From assembly GCF_020103725.1 (NCBI RefSeq), contig NZ_JAHXBG010000001.1:124001-188000 (forward strand): a DNA stretch of 64,000 nt. Direction: 5' to 3'. Below the pieces are notes generated by a model. The model worked only from the letters and a program-made list of their open reading frames with translations, did not search any database and was not told the origin of the DNA. The first letter of the stretch is position 1. Each line of letters starts with the position of its first letter. This DNA is from Hyalangium gracile (lineage in GTDB: Bacteria; Myxococcota; Myxococcia; Myxococcales; Myxococcaceae). A program made the translations under genes and the position numbers. Shown in pieces: positions 35,964 through 44,617 of this stretch.

Positions 35964-36127
35964 CCGCGCGTCGCGGCGCGGCAAAGGTGCTGGCGCAAGG
36001 ACTGCGGCTCCGGTGCAGGGTTCCGACTACACCGGAATGACATCTGTTACTGGTTAACCTGTGCTGACGGGCTCCAGGTCGGCGCTAGGATGCCGAGCGT
36101 CTCACCCCCCTCTCCCAGGAGACGAAC

Positions 36128-36652
36128 ATGATGAAGCGTTGGCTGAGTGCAGCGGTCCTCGCGGTGGCATTCGCTGTGAGCGCCTGTGGCGGCACGATCG
36201 AGGCGGACGAGTCCGAGCTGTCGTCGACGCCCGAGAACGTGGTGGCGCAGCCAGGAGAGGTGGAGCAGATGCTCCCGCAGTGTGACGAAGAGGGCCAGTG
36301 CCCCGCGGGGTTCTACTGTGTGGGCGGCCCGTTCGGCCTGTGCCGCCGCGGCGTCGTCGAGGCGCTGCTCCCGCAGTGTGACGAGGAGGGCCGGTGTCCG
36401 ACGGGGTTCTACTGCGTGGGCGGCCCGTTCGGCCTGTGCCGCCGTGGCAACGTGGAGGCGCTGCTCCCGCAGTGTGACACCGAGGGCCGTTGCCCGACCG
36501 GCTACTACTGCGTGGGCGGTCCGGGCGGCGTCTGCCGCCGCGGCATCATCGACGTGATGGTCACGCCGTGTGACGCCGCGGGCCAGTGCCCGACGGGCTA
36601 CTACTGCCTGGGTGGCCCGGGCGGCTCCTGCCGCAAGGGCGTCATCCACTAG
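36128..36652 (+). CDS. Lipoprotein with four tandem Cys-rich repeats
   Basis: 174 aa. Signal peptide with lipobox VSAC (Cys20), then a short linker and four copies of a 32-residue unit. Each unit has four Cys in the order C-x5-C-x6-C-x8-C, with the phrases LLPQCDEEG, CPTGFYCVGGP and LCRRG. DNA identity between units is high, so this is a recent duplication. Two disulfides per repeat are likely. RBS AGGAG lies upstream. Function unknown; it could bind metals or ligands on the cell surface. Confidence 0.75.
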   Translation: MMKRWLSAAVLAVAFAVSACGGTIEADESELSSTPENVVAQPGEVEQMLPQCDEEGQCPAGFYCVGGPFGLCRRGVVEALLPQCDEEGRCPTGFYCVGGPFGLCRRGNVEALLPQCDTEGRCPTGYYCVGGPGGVCRRGIIDVMVTPCDAAGQCPTGYYCLGGPGGSCRKGVIH

Positions 36653-36714
36653 CAGCCATCACAAGCTGGGCTCCGGCTGGAGCTGGCTCGGGGAAACACC
36701 CGGGCCAGCCTCCC

Positions 36715-37602
36715 TCAAGCCTCCACGGGCGGAGGCACCCGGCGCGCGGTGAGCGCGGTCCCGGCGGACGCGGCGCTCACCAACACCAGCGCCAGCCACT
36801 GCGTCACGGTGAGCTGCTCCCGCAGGAACACCAGGCCCGAGAGGGCCGCGGCCGCGGGCTCCAGGCTCATCAGGATGCCGAAGGTGCGGCTCGGCAGCAC
36901 CCGCAGCGCCATCATCTCCAGGGTGAAGGGCACCGCACTGGAGAGGAGCGCGACGGCCAGCCCTCCCGCGAACAACGGAAGCGTCAGGCGCGACGCCAGT
37001 CCCTCCGCGAACGAGAAGGGCAGGACCGTCAGGGACGCGAACAGCATCCCCGTCGCGACGCTCTGCCCTCCCGGCAGCACCCGGGACACGCGCCCGCCGA
37101 GCACGATGTACGCCGCCCAGCATCCCCCCGCGACGAGCGCCAGCACCACACCCAACAGGTCGAGCGCGCTGGCCTCCCCCTGCCACGGAGCGATGAGGGA
37201 GATGCCCGCCGCCGCGAGCACCGCCCACAGGAAGTCCAGGGCGCGCCGCGAACCGGACACCGCGAGCGCCAGGGGCCCCACGAACTCCAGCGTGACGGCC
37301 AGCCCCAGGGGGATGCGCTGGAGCGCCATGTAGAAGGTCAGGTTCATCGCGCCGAGCACCACCCCATACGGGATGACGGCGCGCCACTGCGCGCCCGTGA
37401 ACCGCCCGAGCGATGGCCGGAACACCGCGAGCAGCAGGAGCGCGGACAGCCCGATGCGCATGCCCGCCGTGCCCGCCGCGCCGAGCGCCGGGAACAAGTC
37501 CTTGGCGAAGGCGGCGCCCCCTTGCACGCTCACGACCGCCAGGACCACGGCGGGGATGGGGGGCAGGGTCCAGGGAGGACGGACCGAGGGTGCTTCACTC
37601 AT
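36715..37602 (-). CDS. EamA/RhtA-type drug-metabolite transporter
   Basis: 295 aa with ten hydrophobic segments in two EamA halves. RhtA-like phrases include AGMRIGLSALLLLAVFRP, MNLTFYMALQRIPLGLAVTL, EFVGPLALAV and PSRTFGILMSLEPAAAALSG. Members export threonine, homoserine or other metabolites. Divergent from the metallo-beta-lactamase-fold gene. Confidence 0.87.
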   Translation of the reverse strand: MSEAPSVRPPWTLPPIPAVVLAVVSVQGGAAFAKDLFPALGAAGTAGMRIGLSALLLLAVFRPSLGRFTGAQWRAVIPYGVVLGAMNLTFYMALQRIPLGLAVTLEFVGPLALAVSGSRRALDFLWAVLAAAGISLIAPWQGEASALDLLGVVLALVAGGCWAAYIVLGGRVSRVLPGGQSVATGMLFASLTVLPFSFAEGLASRLTLPLFAGGLAVALLSSAVPFTLEMMALRVLPSRTFGILMSLEPAAAALSGLVFLREQLTVTQWLALVLVSAASAGTALTARRVPPPVEA

Positions 37603-37726
37603 GGCTTCTGCTATATGGTGCCGCCGGACGTACGGCCACCCAAGACGGCGACGCTCGCGTGGCGGCCACGGCTCCTGGCCAACCCGGCGGAGCGCGTCGA
37701 GCCTCCGTCAGCCCAGGACACACCCC

Positions 37727-38680
37727 GTGGAAAGACCTCGCTTGCAGCGGCACCCCGACGGCATCACGGCCATCGACACGGAGTACATGCGCCCCGGCAT
37801 GGCGGCGGCTCACGTCATCGCGCACGAAGGCCGCGCCGCATTCGTCGACACGGGCACGACGCACTCGGTGCCGTATCTGCTCGCCGCGCTCGACGAGCTC
37901 GGCCTCGCGCGCGAGGCGGTCGACTACGTGCTCCTGACCCACGTGCACCTCGATCACGCCGGCGGCGCGGGGCGGCTCATGCAGGCGCTGCCCAACGCTC
38001 GCGCCGTCCTCCATCCGCGCGGCGCCCCGCATATGGTCGATCCGACGAAGCTCATCGCCGGCTCCATCGCGGTGTACGGCGAGGACGTGTACCGCGAGCT
38101 CTATGGCGAGCTGGTGCCGATTCCCGCCGAGCGCGTCATGACGACCCACGACGGGCAGCGCCTGAGCCTTGCGGGCCGCGAGCTCGAGCTCCTGCACACG
38201 CCGGGGCATGCGCTGCATCACCACACGATCGTCGATCTGTCGCACCGGAACCTCTTCACCGGTGACACGTTCGGGCTGTCCTATCGCGAGCTCGACACGG
38301 AGAGCGGCGCGTTCATCGTCCCCACGACGACGCCGACGCAGTTCGACCCGGAGCAGCTCATCGCCTCGGTGGATCGGCTGCTCGGCTACGCGCCGCGGGC
38401 GCTGTACCTCACGCACTACAGCCGCGTCACCGACGTGCCCCGGCTCGGGGAGCTGCTGAAGCTGCAGATCCGCGAGTTCGTAGCCATCGCGCTCCGTCAC
38501 CGCGACGCCGCGGACCGCCATGAGGCCATCTCCGCCGACATGCGCGCGCTGTGGCTCGGGCTGCTGCGCCGTCACGGCTGCATGCTGTCCGAGGAGCAGC
38601 TCGACGAGGTGCTCGGCGGGGACCTCCAGCTCAACACGCAGGGGCTGATCGCCTGGCTCGACCGCCAGCGCAAGAGCTGA
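37727..38680 (+). CDS. Metallo-beta-lactamase-fold hydrolase
   Basis: 317 aa from a GTG at 37727. The metal site is intact: LTHVHLDHAGGAGRL (HxHxDH), HTPGHALHHH, and FTGDTFGLSY, with a final His in LTHYSRV. The C-terminal 80 residues are a helical extension. Related enzymes include lactonases, glyoxalases and RNases; the substrate is not clear. The frame extends upstream, but the earlier part overlaps the transporter's promoter region. Confidence 0.85.
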   Translation: MERPRLQRHPDGITAIDTEYMRPGMAAAHVIAHEGRAAFVDTGTTHSVPYLLAALDELGLAREAVDYVLLTHVHLDHAGGAGRLMQALPNARAVLHPRGAPHMVDPTKLIAGSIAVYGEDVYRELYGELVPIPAERVMTTHDGQRLSLAGRELELLHTPGHALHHHTIVDLSHRNLFTGDTFGLSYRELDTESGAFIVPTTTPTQFDPEQLIASVDRLLGYAPRALYLTHYSRVTDVPRLGELLKLQIREFVAIALRHRDAADRHEAISADMRALWLGLLRRHGCMLSEEQLDEVLGGDLQLNTQGLIAWLDRQRKS

Positions 38681-38899
38681 GGCCGGTGTCCACGCGGCGA
38701 CGGGCTCGAGGCGAGCCAGCGCGCCCTCGGCATCCCCTCGATGCGACGGTTCGGCATGACACGTGTCTCCTCGGTGCTGCTGAAGACGAGGGACCGCCTC
38801 CACCCGGTGGATCGGTGGGAGGAGCCCTCACTCCCACCCTGGCGTGGGAGTGTGTCGTAGAGCCGAGTCACCATGAGTGAAGCTTTGTCGAGAGGGAAC

Positions 38900-40111
38900 A
38901 TGGACACACAGTCGAGGGCGGTTCAGTGGACCCGGTGGGCGCTTCTGGGAGCCCTGGCCTGGTCGTCGGCGGGTTGCTCCGCCGTGCTGGGGGCGCTGGC
39001 CGCGAAGGACGCGCAGGAGGCACGCGACCGCCAGGCCGCGGCCCAGGCGTCCGCCGAGGCGCAGCAGCTGAGCGCCAAGGACGTCGAGGCCATCGAGCTG
39101 GCCACCACGGACGGGAGCACGACGTACTGCCAGGGAGGAAAGCCACCCGCGTTGCGGCTGGTCCTCACGGGCAAGGGGAACCGACACGAGGGCGCCCAGG
39201 ACGGCAAGGGCCTGCAGTACTTCAAGATGGTTCAGTGGAGCGCCAGCCTCGGCACCATCTCCGAGGGGGGCGAGTGGAGCTTCGTGGCCGACACGGCGAA
39301 GGCCGCGCAGCAGCCGGTGGTGATCACCGCCACGGCCGTGGACAAGCCCACGGTGACGGCGCAGCTCACGCTCACTCCGGACTTCAAGTGCGAGCGCGTC
39401 GCCAACTTCCAGGGAGAGGAGGGCCAGCAGGGCAAGCAGGGGCAGCAGGGTGCCTTCGCGCAGATCAGCTCCTCCACCCAGCGCAACGGCGGCAACGGGG
39501 GGATGGGCGGCCCCGGAGGTCCTGGGGGGCCCGGCAAGGATGCGCTGCCCGTCGAGGTGGCGCTGACGTACGTGAAGCACCCGGAGCAGGGCCAGCTGGT
39601 GCTCGTGCGGGTGAAGCAGGTGGGCGGCTCCAGGAAGGCCTACTACGTGCTGGATCCGGCGGGGCCTCCGCTGACGGTGGACGTGTCGGGAGGACGGGGG
39701 GGACAGGGAGGCTTTGGAGGGTCGGGCAACATGGGCTACCAGGGCTACAGCGAGAGCACCTCGGGCGAGTGCTGCAACGGCAACGGAGGGGATGGCGGTG
39801 ACGGAGGCAGCGGGGGGCCTGGCGGCACTGGAGGCAAGGGCGGCGCCGTCACGGTGAAGTTCGACGGCAAGCAGGCTGCGCTCAAGGAGCGTGTCCGCAT
39901 CGTGAATGGGCCGGGGGCCGCGGGGCCGGGAGGTTATGGAGGTGGCGCGGGCCACCCCGGCTCTGGAGGCAATGGCGCGCAGGGAGCACGTGGACAGGAT
40001 GGCCGCTTCGGCAACAGCGGGCCCAGCGGATCCGAGGGCCATCCTGGCGTCGCCGGGCCGCCGCCACAGTTCGTGAAGGCCTCCCAGCTCTTCGCCAAGG
40101 ACGAGCTCTAG
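38900..40111 (+). CDS. Lipoprotein with Gly-rich collagen-like segments
   Basis: 403 aa from the ATG at 38900, which has GAGAGG upstream; an alternative ATG lies at 38873. Lipobox SSAGC gives a lipidated Cys. Residues about 35-175 are a soluble domain with two Cys. From about residue 178 come Gly-rich stretches: GGNGGMGGPGGPGGPGK, then GGRGGQGGFGGSGN, GNGGDGGDGGSGGPGGTGG and a last stretch of Gly-rich tripeptides near the C-terminus. These approximate collagen-like or PE_PGRS-like Gly repeats, so a surface-exposed fibre is likely. Confidence 0.65.
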   Translation: MDTQSRAVQWTRWALLGALAWSSAGCSAVLGALAAKDAQEARDRQAAAQASAEAQQLSAKDVEAIELATTDGSTTYCQGGKPPALRLVLTGKGNRHEGAQDGKGLQYFKMVQWSASLGTISEGGEWSFVADTAKAAQQPVVITATAVDKPTVTAQLTLTPDFKCERVANFQGEEGQQGKQGQQGAFAQISSSTQRNGGNGGMGGPGGPGGPGKDALPVEVALTYVKHPEQGQLVLVRVKQVGGSRKAYYVLDPAGPPLTVDVSGGRGGQGGFGGSGNMGYQGYSESTSGECCNGNGGDGGDGGSGGPGGTGGKGGAVTVKFDGKQAALKERVRIVNGPGAAGPGGYGGGAGHPGSGGNGAQGARGQDGRFGNSGPSGSEGHPGVAGPPPQFVKASQLFAKDEL

Positions 40112-40142
40112 AAGAGCGGGAAGTCTGGATTTCACTGCTCGT

Positions 40143-40177
40143 CAGAGTCTACAAGTATACCAGTACATGTAGCTCTG
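40143..40177 (+). promoter_or_regulatory. Stem-loop in the leader of the protease gene
   Basis: A ten-base-pair stem (CAGAG-CTACA with TGTAG-CTCTG, one bulged T on the left arm) encloses a 14-base loop, about 30 bases upstream of the protease start. It lacks a T tract, so it is not a typical terminator for the preceding gene. It could be a leader RNA or operator. Confidence 0.4.
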
Positions 40178-40207
40178 GCTGTGTTTCCCCATCCCCCAGG
40201 AGTCGTG

Positions 40208-42139
40208 ATGAACCGAATCCGACTGGCCTGCCTGCTCGCGGTGCTCCCGCTGGCGGCCCAGGCCTCCCCCAATCCCTCCTCGAATGTCTGCGAGGCCTCC
40301 CAGCCCTCCGCTTCGTCCCAGCGCCTCACGAAGGTAGGCGAGGATGTCTACCAGCGCTTCGAGTCCGCTCACCCCTACGCCTCGCGCGACGTGAGCGCCC
40401 GCGGCCTCGTCCGGACGGACGTGCTCCACCACCCCGGCGCCGCGTACATCGCCCCGCACTTCGAGCGCCTGGAGTTGGAGGAGGGAGACTTCGTCGTCGT
40501 CCGCGCTCCGGACAACTCGCGCTCGTGGCGCTACGACAACTCGCACCCGGGCGCCCGGGATGGCTTCTGGGCCATCCACATCGCCGGTGACACGGCCATC
40601 GTCGAGCTGCACAGCCAGGACCACTCCGGCCGCCGCGGCATCCTCAACAAGCACGGCTACACCATCGACCGGTTCGCCCGTGGCTACACGAACACGGAGA
40701 TGGGCATCGAGCCGAGGGCGCTCTGCGGCGCGGACGACTCGCAGTGGGCGCCCTGCTACGCCAGCAGCGATCCGGCCATCTACGGTCGCGCCCGTCCCGT
40801 GGCGCGCCTGCTCATCAACGGCAGCGGTGCGTGCACGGGCTGGCTGGTGGGCAGCCAGGGTCACCTGATGACCAACAACCACTGCATCGACACGGCCGCG
40901 ACCGCGCAGAACACCAGCTACGAGTTCATGGCCGAGGGCTCGAGCTGTTCGACGAGCTGCGCGAGCTGGTTCGGCTGTCCCGGCACCATCATCGCCACCT
41001 CCGCGACGCTGGTGAAGACGGACGCCCCGCGCGACTACACCCTGGTCCAGCTGCCGACCAACCCCATCAACACCTATGGCTACCTGCAGCTGCGCGGCAC
41101 GGGCGCGGTGGTCAACGAGCGCATCTTCATCCCCCAGCACCCGGCGGGCTACGGCAAGAAGATCGCCGTGCGGTCCACGCACGCGAATGATCAGTCCGGC
41201 TTCGCGGAGATCTACAGCCTCAACGAGGCGGCGTGCCAGTCGGGTGGGCCCAGCGACGTGGGCTACTTCGCGGACACGCAGGGAGGCTCGTCCGGCTCTC
41301 CGGTGCTGGGGCACAGCGACAACCTGGTCGTCGCGCTGCACCACTGCGCCAACTGCGCCAACCGCGGCGTGCCCATCCAGTCGGTGATCAGCCACCTGGG
41401 CAGCAGCCTGCCCACGTGCGCCCTGCCCGGCGCGAACTGCCCGGACTCCAACGGCGATGGCTCTCCGCCGCCGCCGCCTCCTCCGCCCCCGCCCAACTCC
41501 TATAGCTACAACGCGACCAACACCAACAGCGCTCAGCAGAGCACCGTGAACAAGGTGGTCGCCCTCACCGCGGGCCAGAAGATTACGGTGGGCACGTGCG
41601 GCCTGACGGGCGCCACGGTCTCGGGTGACTCGTACCTGCGGCTGTTCGGGCCGAGCGCCACCCAGGTGGCCGCCAACGACGACGCGTGCGGCGGCAGCGG
41701 CTCCAGCCTCACCTTCACCGCGGCCACGGCCGGCAACTACGAGATCCGCGCCGGCTGCTACAACAACACCAGCTGCGGCGGCACAGTGGTGTGGGACATC
41801 GTCGACGGCCAGCCCCCTCCCACGGGCAACACGTACACCTACAGCGCGACCAACACCAACAGCGCCCAGCAGAGCACCGTGAACCAGAGCGTCACGCTGG
41901 CCGCCGGACAGAAGATCACCCTGGGCACCTGCGGGCTGGCGGGGGCGACCTTCACCGGTGACACCTACCTGCGCCTCTACAGCCCGGCGAACGCGCAGGT
42001 GGCCTCCAACGATGACGCCTGCAGCGGCCGGGGCTCGAGCCTGAGCTTCACCGCCACCACGGCGGGCACGTATCAGATTCGTGCCGGCTGCTACTCGAAC
42101 ACGAGCTGCACGGGCACGGTGGCCTGGACCATCCAGTAG
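40208..42139 (+). CDS. Secreted trypsin-like serine protease with two C-terminal repeats
   Basis: 643 aa; RBS AGGAG before the ATG. A signal peptide ends near residue 20. The catalytic triad is H225 (TNNHCID), D276 (RDYTLVQL) and S362 (GGSSGSPV). A Pro run (420-429) links to two C-terminal domains of about 105 residues (430-535 and 541-643) sharing SYNATNTNSAQQSTV-type starts, GTCGLTGAT, YLRLFGPSATQVA and AGCYNNTSC. These resemble PPC-type secretion domains. It is probably an exported lytic or predatory enzyme. Confidence 0.88.
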   Translation: MNRIRLACLLAVLPLAAQASPNPSSNVCEASQPSASSQRLTKVGEDVYQRFESAHPYASRDVSARGLVRTDVLHHPGAAYIAPHFERLELEEGDFVVVRAPDNSRSWRYDNSHPGARDGFWAIHIAGDTAIVELHSQDHSGRRGILNKHGYTIDRFARGYTNTEMGIEPRALCGADDSQWAPCYASSDPAIYGRARPVARLLINGSGACTGWLVGSQGHLMTNNHCIDTAATAQNTSYEFMAEGSSCSTSCASWFGCPGTIIATSATLVKTDAPRDYTLVQLPTNPINTYGYLQLRGTGAVVNERIFIPQHPAGYGKKIAVRSTHANDQSGFAEIYSLNEAACQSGGPSDVGYFADTQGGSSGSPVLGHSDNLVVALHHCANCANRGVPIQSVISHLGSSLPTCALPGANCPDSNGDGSPPPPPPPPPPNSYSYNATNTNSAQQSTVNKVVALTAGQKITVGTCGLTGATVSGDSYLRLFGPSATQVAANDDACGGSGSSLTFTAATAGNYEIRAGCYNNTSCGGTVVWDIVDGQPPPTGNTYTYSATNTNSAQQSTVNQSVTLAAGQKITLGTCGLAGATFTGDTYLRLYSPANAQVASNDDACSGRGSSLSFTATTAGTYQIRAGCYSNTSCTGTVAWTIQ

Positions 42140-42152
42140 TCACGTGAGCCCT

Positions 42153-42172
42153 CGCCCCTCTCCCGAGGGGCG
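42153..42172 (+). terminator. Hairpin downstream of the protease gene
   Basis: A perfect 8-bp stem (CGCCCCTC/GAGGGGCG) with a TCCC loop, 14 bases after the protease stop. There is no T tract, as is often the case in high-GC genomes. Confidence 0.45.
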
Positions 42173-42201
42173 GGGGTGCGGGGCACCGCCAATCCCCGCG
42201 C

Positions 42202-42384
42202 TCAGCTCCTCCGCACCTGCGTGGAGGAGCCCGTGAAGACCGCCAGTTGAGCCTCGAAAGCACGCTTGAAGGCGGGCCGGGCTTCGCCGCGAGCGACATA
42301 GGCGGAAAGGTTCGGATATCCCTCCAGGATTCCCGTTCCGTCCAGCCTGCGCAGCACCATCACCATCAGCACATCACCAGCGCT
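42202..42384 (-). pseudogene. Glutathione S-transferase, C-terminal piece (inverted)
   Basis: The reverse strand encodes the end of a GST-like protein: SAGDVLMVMVLRRLDGTGIL then EGYPNLSAYVARGEARPAFK and AQLAVFTGSS, up to a stop at 42202. The piece before it is missing on this strand. The N-terminal/central part of what looks like the same gene lies on the opposite strand a few bases away. Confidence 0.6.
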
Positions 42385-42393
42385 GGTGAGATG

Positions 42394-42573
42394 AAGGAGC
42401 CCGCGCATCGGGCACCCCATCCTTTCGGGCAAATCCAGACCTATGAGGAAGGCGAGCTCGTCCTGCTCGAGTCAGGAGCGCTCGTGTTCCATATCGCCGA
42501 GCGCCACGGGGGCCTGCTGCCGGACGCTCCCCATGTAAGGGCGCGCGCGATCGCATGGATGTTTGCCGCGCTG
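42394..42573 (+). pseudogene. Glutathione S-transferase, N-terminal/central piece
   Basis: The plus strand encodes a thioredoxin-fold GST segment: HPFGQIQTYEEGELVLLESG, then ALVFHIAERHGGLLPD and RARAIAWMFAAL, after which homology ends. It faces the C-terminal piece head to head, with the palindrome CACCAGCGCTGGTG (42375-42388) at the junction. The region from here to 42800 holds no recognisable gene. Confidence 0.6.
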
Positions 42574-42801
42574 TGGTGTTGGAGCTCGCCACGAGGCCCG
42601 CGTCCGACGCGTCGTAACAGTTCACCCTCCCCCATCACGAGGGAGGCGGCGAACTGTTACGACGGAACCGGCACGAGACCATGCAGACGCGGGCCTTGTG
42701 ACGAGCGTCCATGACGAACATGGGGCGTGGGTGAGCGTCCAGGAAGGCTGATTCTTGTGTGTTACTCTTCCCGCAGCGCGTGCTGCGAAAGGGGCAGATC
42801 C

Positions 42802-43911
42802 ATGCCGACCAAGGACAAGAAACCGCAGCCTGAGCGTGCCAGCACCGATGAAAGCCTGCGCGCGGAGCGCGAGAAGTCTGACCGTGAGTACGCCACCGTG
42901 CAAACCGCGATTGAAGACCAGGCGGATGCCGCCACCCGACAGGCACGGGCAGGGACGGATGAATTCTTACGAGCGACCCGCGAAAAGGCGGATGTGCGGC
43001 TGTCGCGAAGTGAGACGCCCGCGGAAACTCGTGAGAGCGTTGCCAGGGAGCGGGTACACGAGGATGCAGCCTTGCGGGGCGAGCGTACGACGGCTGACGC
43101 TGAACGACGAGACGAGCGCGCCGAGCGCAGACGCGCCCTGGATGCCCTCCTTCACCTGGAACGCGAGGAAACGGACCTGCGGTTGCTGATGGAGCGCACG
43201 CGCGCCGATGAGGGGTTATCGACGCGGGATCAGTTCATGGGGATGGTCAGCCACGACCTGCGCACGCTGCTCGGGGGCATTGCCTTGCAGGCGGCCTTGC
43301 TCAAGCGGGATGCAGCCGAGGACGAGGTGGGCAGGAAGACCGTACAAGCCGCCGAGAAGATCCAGCGCTTCACGGCGCGGATGAACCGGCTGATCGGAGA
43401 CCTGGTGGATGTGGCCAGCATCGAAGAGGGACGGCTCCGTGTAGCCCCCGCCCTGCAGGACGCGACCGCGCTCGTGCGGGAGTCAGTTGAGGCGTTCCAA
43501 CCTCTGGCCTCCTCCCAGTCCCTCTCGTTCGACGTGGAGATACGCGGGAACACGCTGATGGCGAAGTTTGACCATGAGCGCATCTTGCAGGTGCTCGCCA
43601 ACCTGTTGAGCAATGCCCTCAAGTTCACTCCGCCAGGAGGCAGGATTTCGCTGCAAGTTGAGCCGGTAGGCCAGGACGTCCGCTTCTCCGTGACGGACAC
43701 CGGTTCCGGAATCCCGAGCCATCAACTGGACGCTGTGTTCGAGCGCTTCTGGCAAGCGCGCGGCGAAGACCGGAGAGGGCTGGGGCTCGGCCTCTACATC
43801 TCCAAGGGCATCGTGGAGGCCCACGGCGGGCGGATTTGGGTCGAGAGTCAGCCCGACGTGGGCAGCACTTTCGCGTTCACGCTCCCGGGGGCTCCTTCCT
43901 CAGCGACATAA
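42802..43911 (+). CDS. Cytoplasmic sensor histidine kinase
   Basis: 369 aa from the ATG at 42802. The N-terminal 140 residues are very charged (repeated REKxD, RxxERT patterns), probably a helical coiled coil and not a known sensor domain. HisKA has H151 in MGMVSHDLRTLLGGI; HATPase has QVLANLLSNALKFTP, DTGSGI and GLGLYISKGIVEAHGGRIW. It lacks membrane helices. No response regulator is adjacent. Confidence 0.85.
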   Translation: MPTKDKKPQPERASTDESLRAEREKSDREYATVQTAIEDQADAATRQARAGTDEFLRATREKADVRLSRSETPAETRESVARERVHEDAALRGERTTADAERRDERAERRRALDALLHLEREETDLRLLMERTRADEGLSTRDQFMGMVSHDLRTLLGGIALQAALLKRDAAEDEVGRKTVQAAEKIQRFTARMNRLIGDLVDVASIEEGRLRVAPALQDATALVRESVEAFQPLASSQSLSFDVEIRGNTLMAKFDHERILQVLANLLSNALKFTPPGGRISLQVEPVGQDVRFSVTDTGSGIPSHQLDAVFERFWQARGEDRRGLGLGLYISKGIVEAHGGRIWVESQPDVGSTFAFTLPGAPSSAT

Positions 43912-44114
43912 ACGGGGCAAGTCGGCTCACTGACCTCTATCCGCCCCGCAGGGTGAGGTGGAACAACTGCGGAGGGTGAGGCGCAAAAGGCCCTGATTTC
44001 GGTCGGTTACGCCCACCGGAAGGACCCGGAACGGGCGATGTCGATTTTGCCCGGCCCCAGTCGACGTCCCGTTGAACCCGGGGGATTTGGCCCTCGGAGA
44101 CACCGGAGACGTCC

Positions 44115-44567
44115 ATGGAAGCCCTCTCGCAGCGTGACCTTCTCGATGTGAACTCCCTGCCTGGCGCCGGGGCCGTGACCGGCTCACGGAAGGCGCGGTG
44201 GACCGGGCGCCTGATGAGCGGCCTGGCGATCCTGTTCCTGGCCTTCGACTCGCTGGGCAAGGTGCTCCAGCTGGCGCCTTTCGTCCAAGGCACGACCGAG
44301 CTGGGGTTCTCGGCGGGTGCCGTCTTCTGGCTGGGGCTCATCCAGCTCGCGTGCGTCGTGCTCTATGTCCTCCCACGCACCGGGGGGCTGGGAGCCATCC
44401 TGCTGACGGGCTGGTTCGGCGGCGCGATCGCGACCCACGTGCGGATGGGGAGCCCTCTCTTCAGCCACACGCTGTTTCCCCTCTACGTGGCGGTGCTGGT
44501 CTGGGGTGGCCTCTATCTGCGCAGCCACCAGGTGCGCGCCCTCCTCTCGCCGCGAGTTCGTGAGTGA
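44115..44567 (+). CDS. DoxX-like family membrane protein
   Basis: 150 aa with four hydrophobic helices. Family signs are LAILFLAFDSLGKVLQL, TTELGFSAGAVFWLGLIQLA, VVLYVLPRTGGLGAILLTGW and LFSHTLFPLYVAVLVWGGLY. DoxX-like proteins are small quinone-linked or unknown membrane proteins. It precedes a hydrolase gene by about 50 bases, so a three-gene operon with the YCII gene is likely. Confidence 0.83.
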   Translation: MEALSQRDLLDVNSLPGAGAVTGSRKARWTGRLMSGLAILFLAFDSLGKVLQLAPFVQGTTELGFSAGAVFWLGLIQLACVVLYVLPRTGGLGAILLTGWFGGAIATHVRMGSPLFSHTLFPLYVAVLVWGGLYLRSHQVRALLSPRVRE

Positions 44568-44617
44568 CCACCTGGGCGAGCCGGCTTATGACGCCGCTCG
44601 AAGCCATTGGAGAAACC

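Noticed and set aside
42727-42801. Upstream extension of the histidine kinase to 42727
   Set aside because: The added residues (Cys/Arg-rich) are not protein-like, and the purine-rich AAAGGGG lies just before the ATG at 42802.
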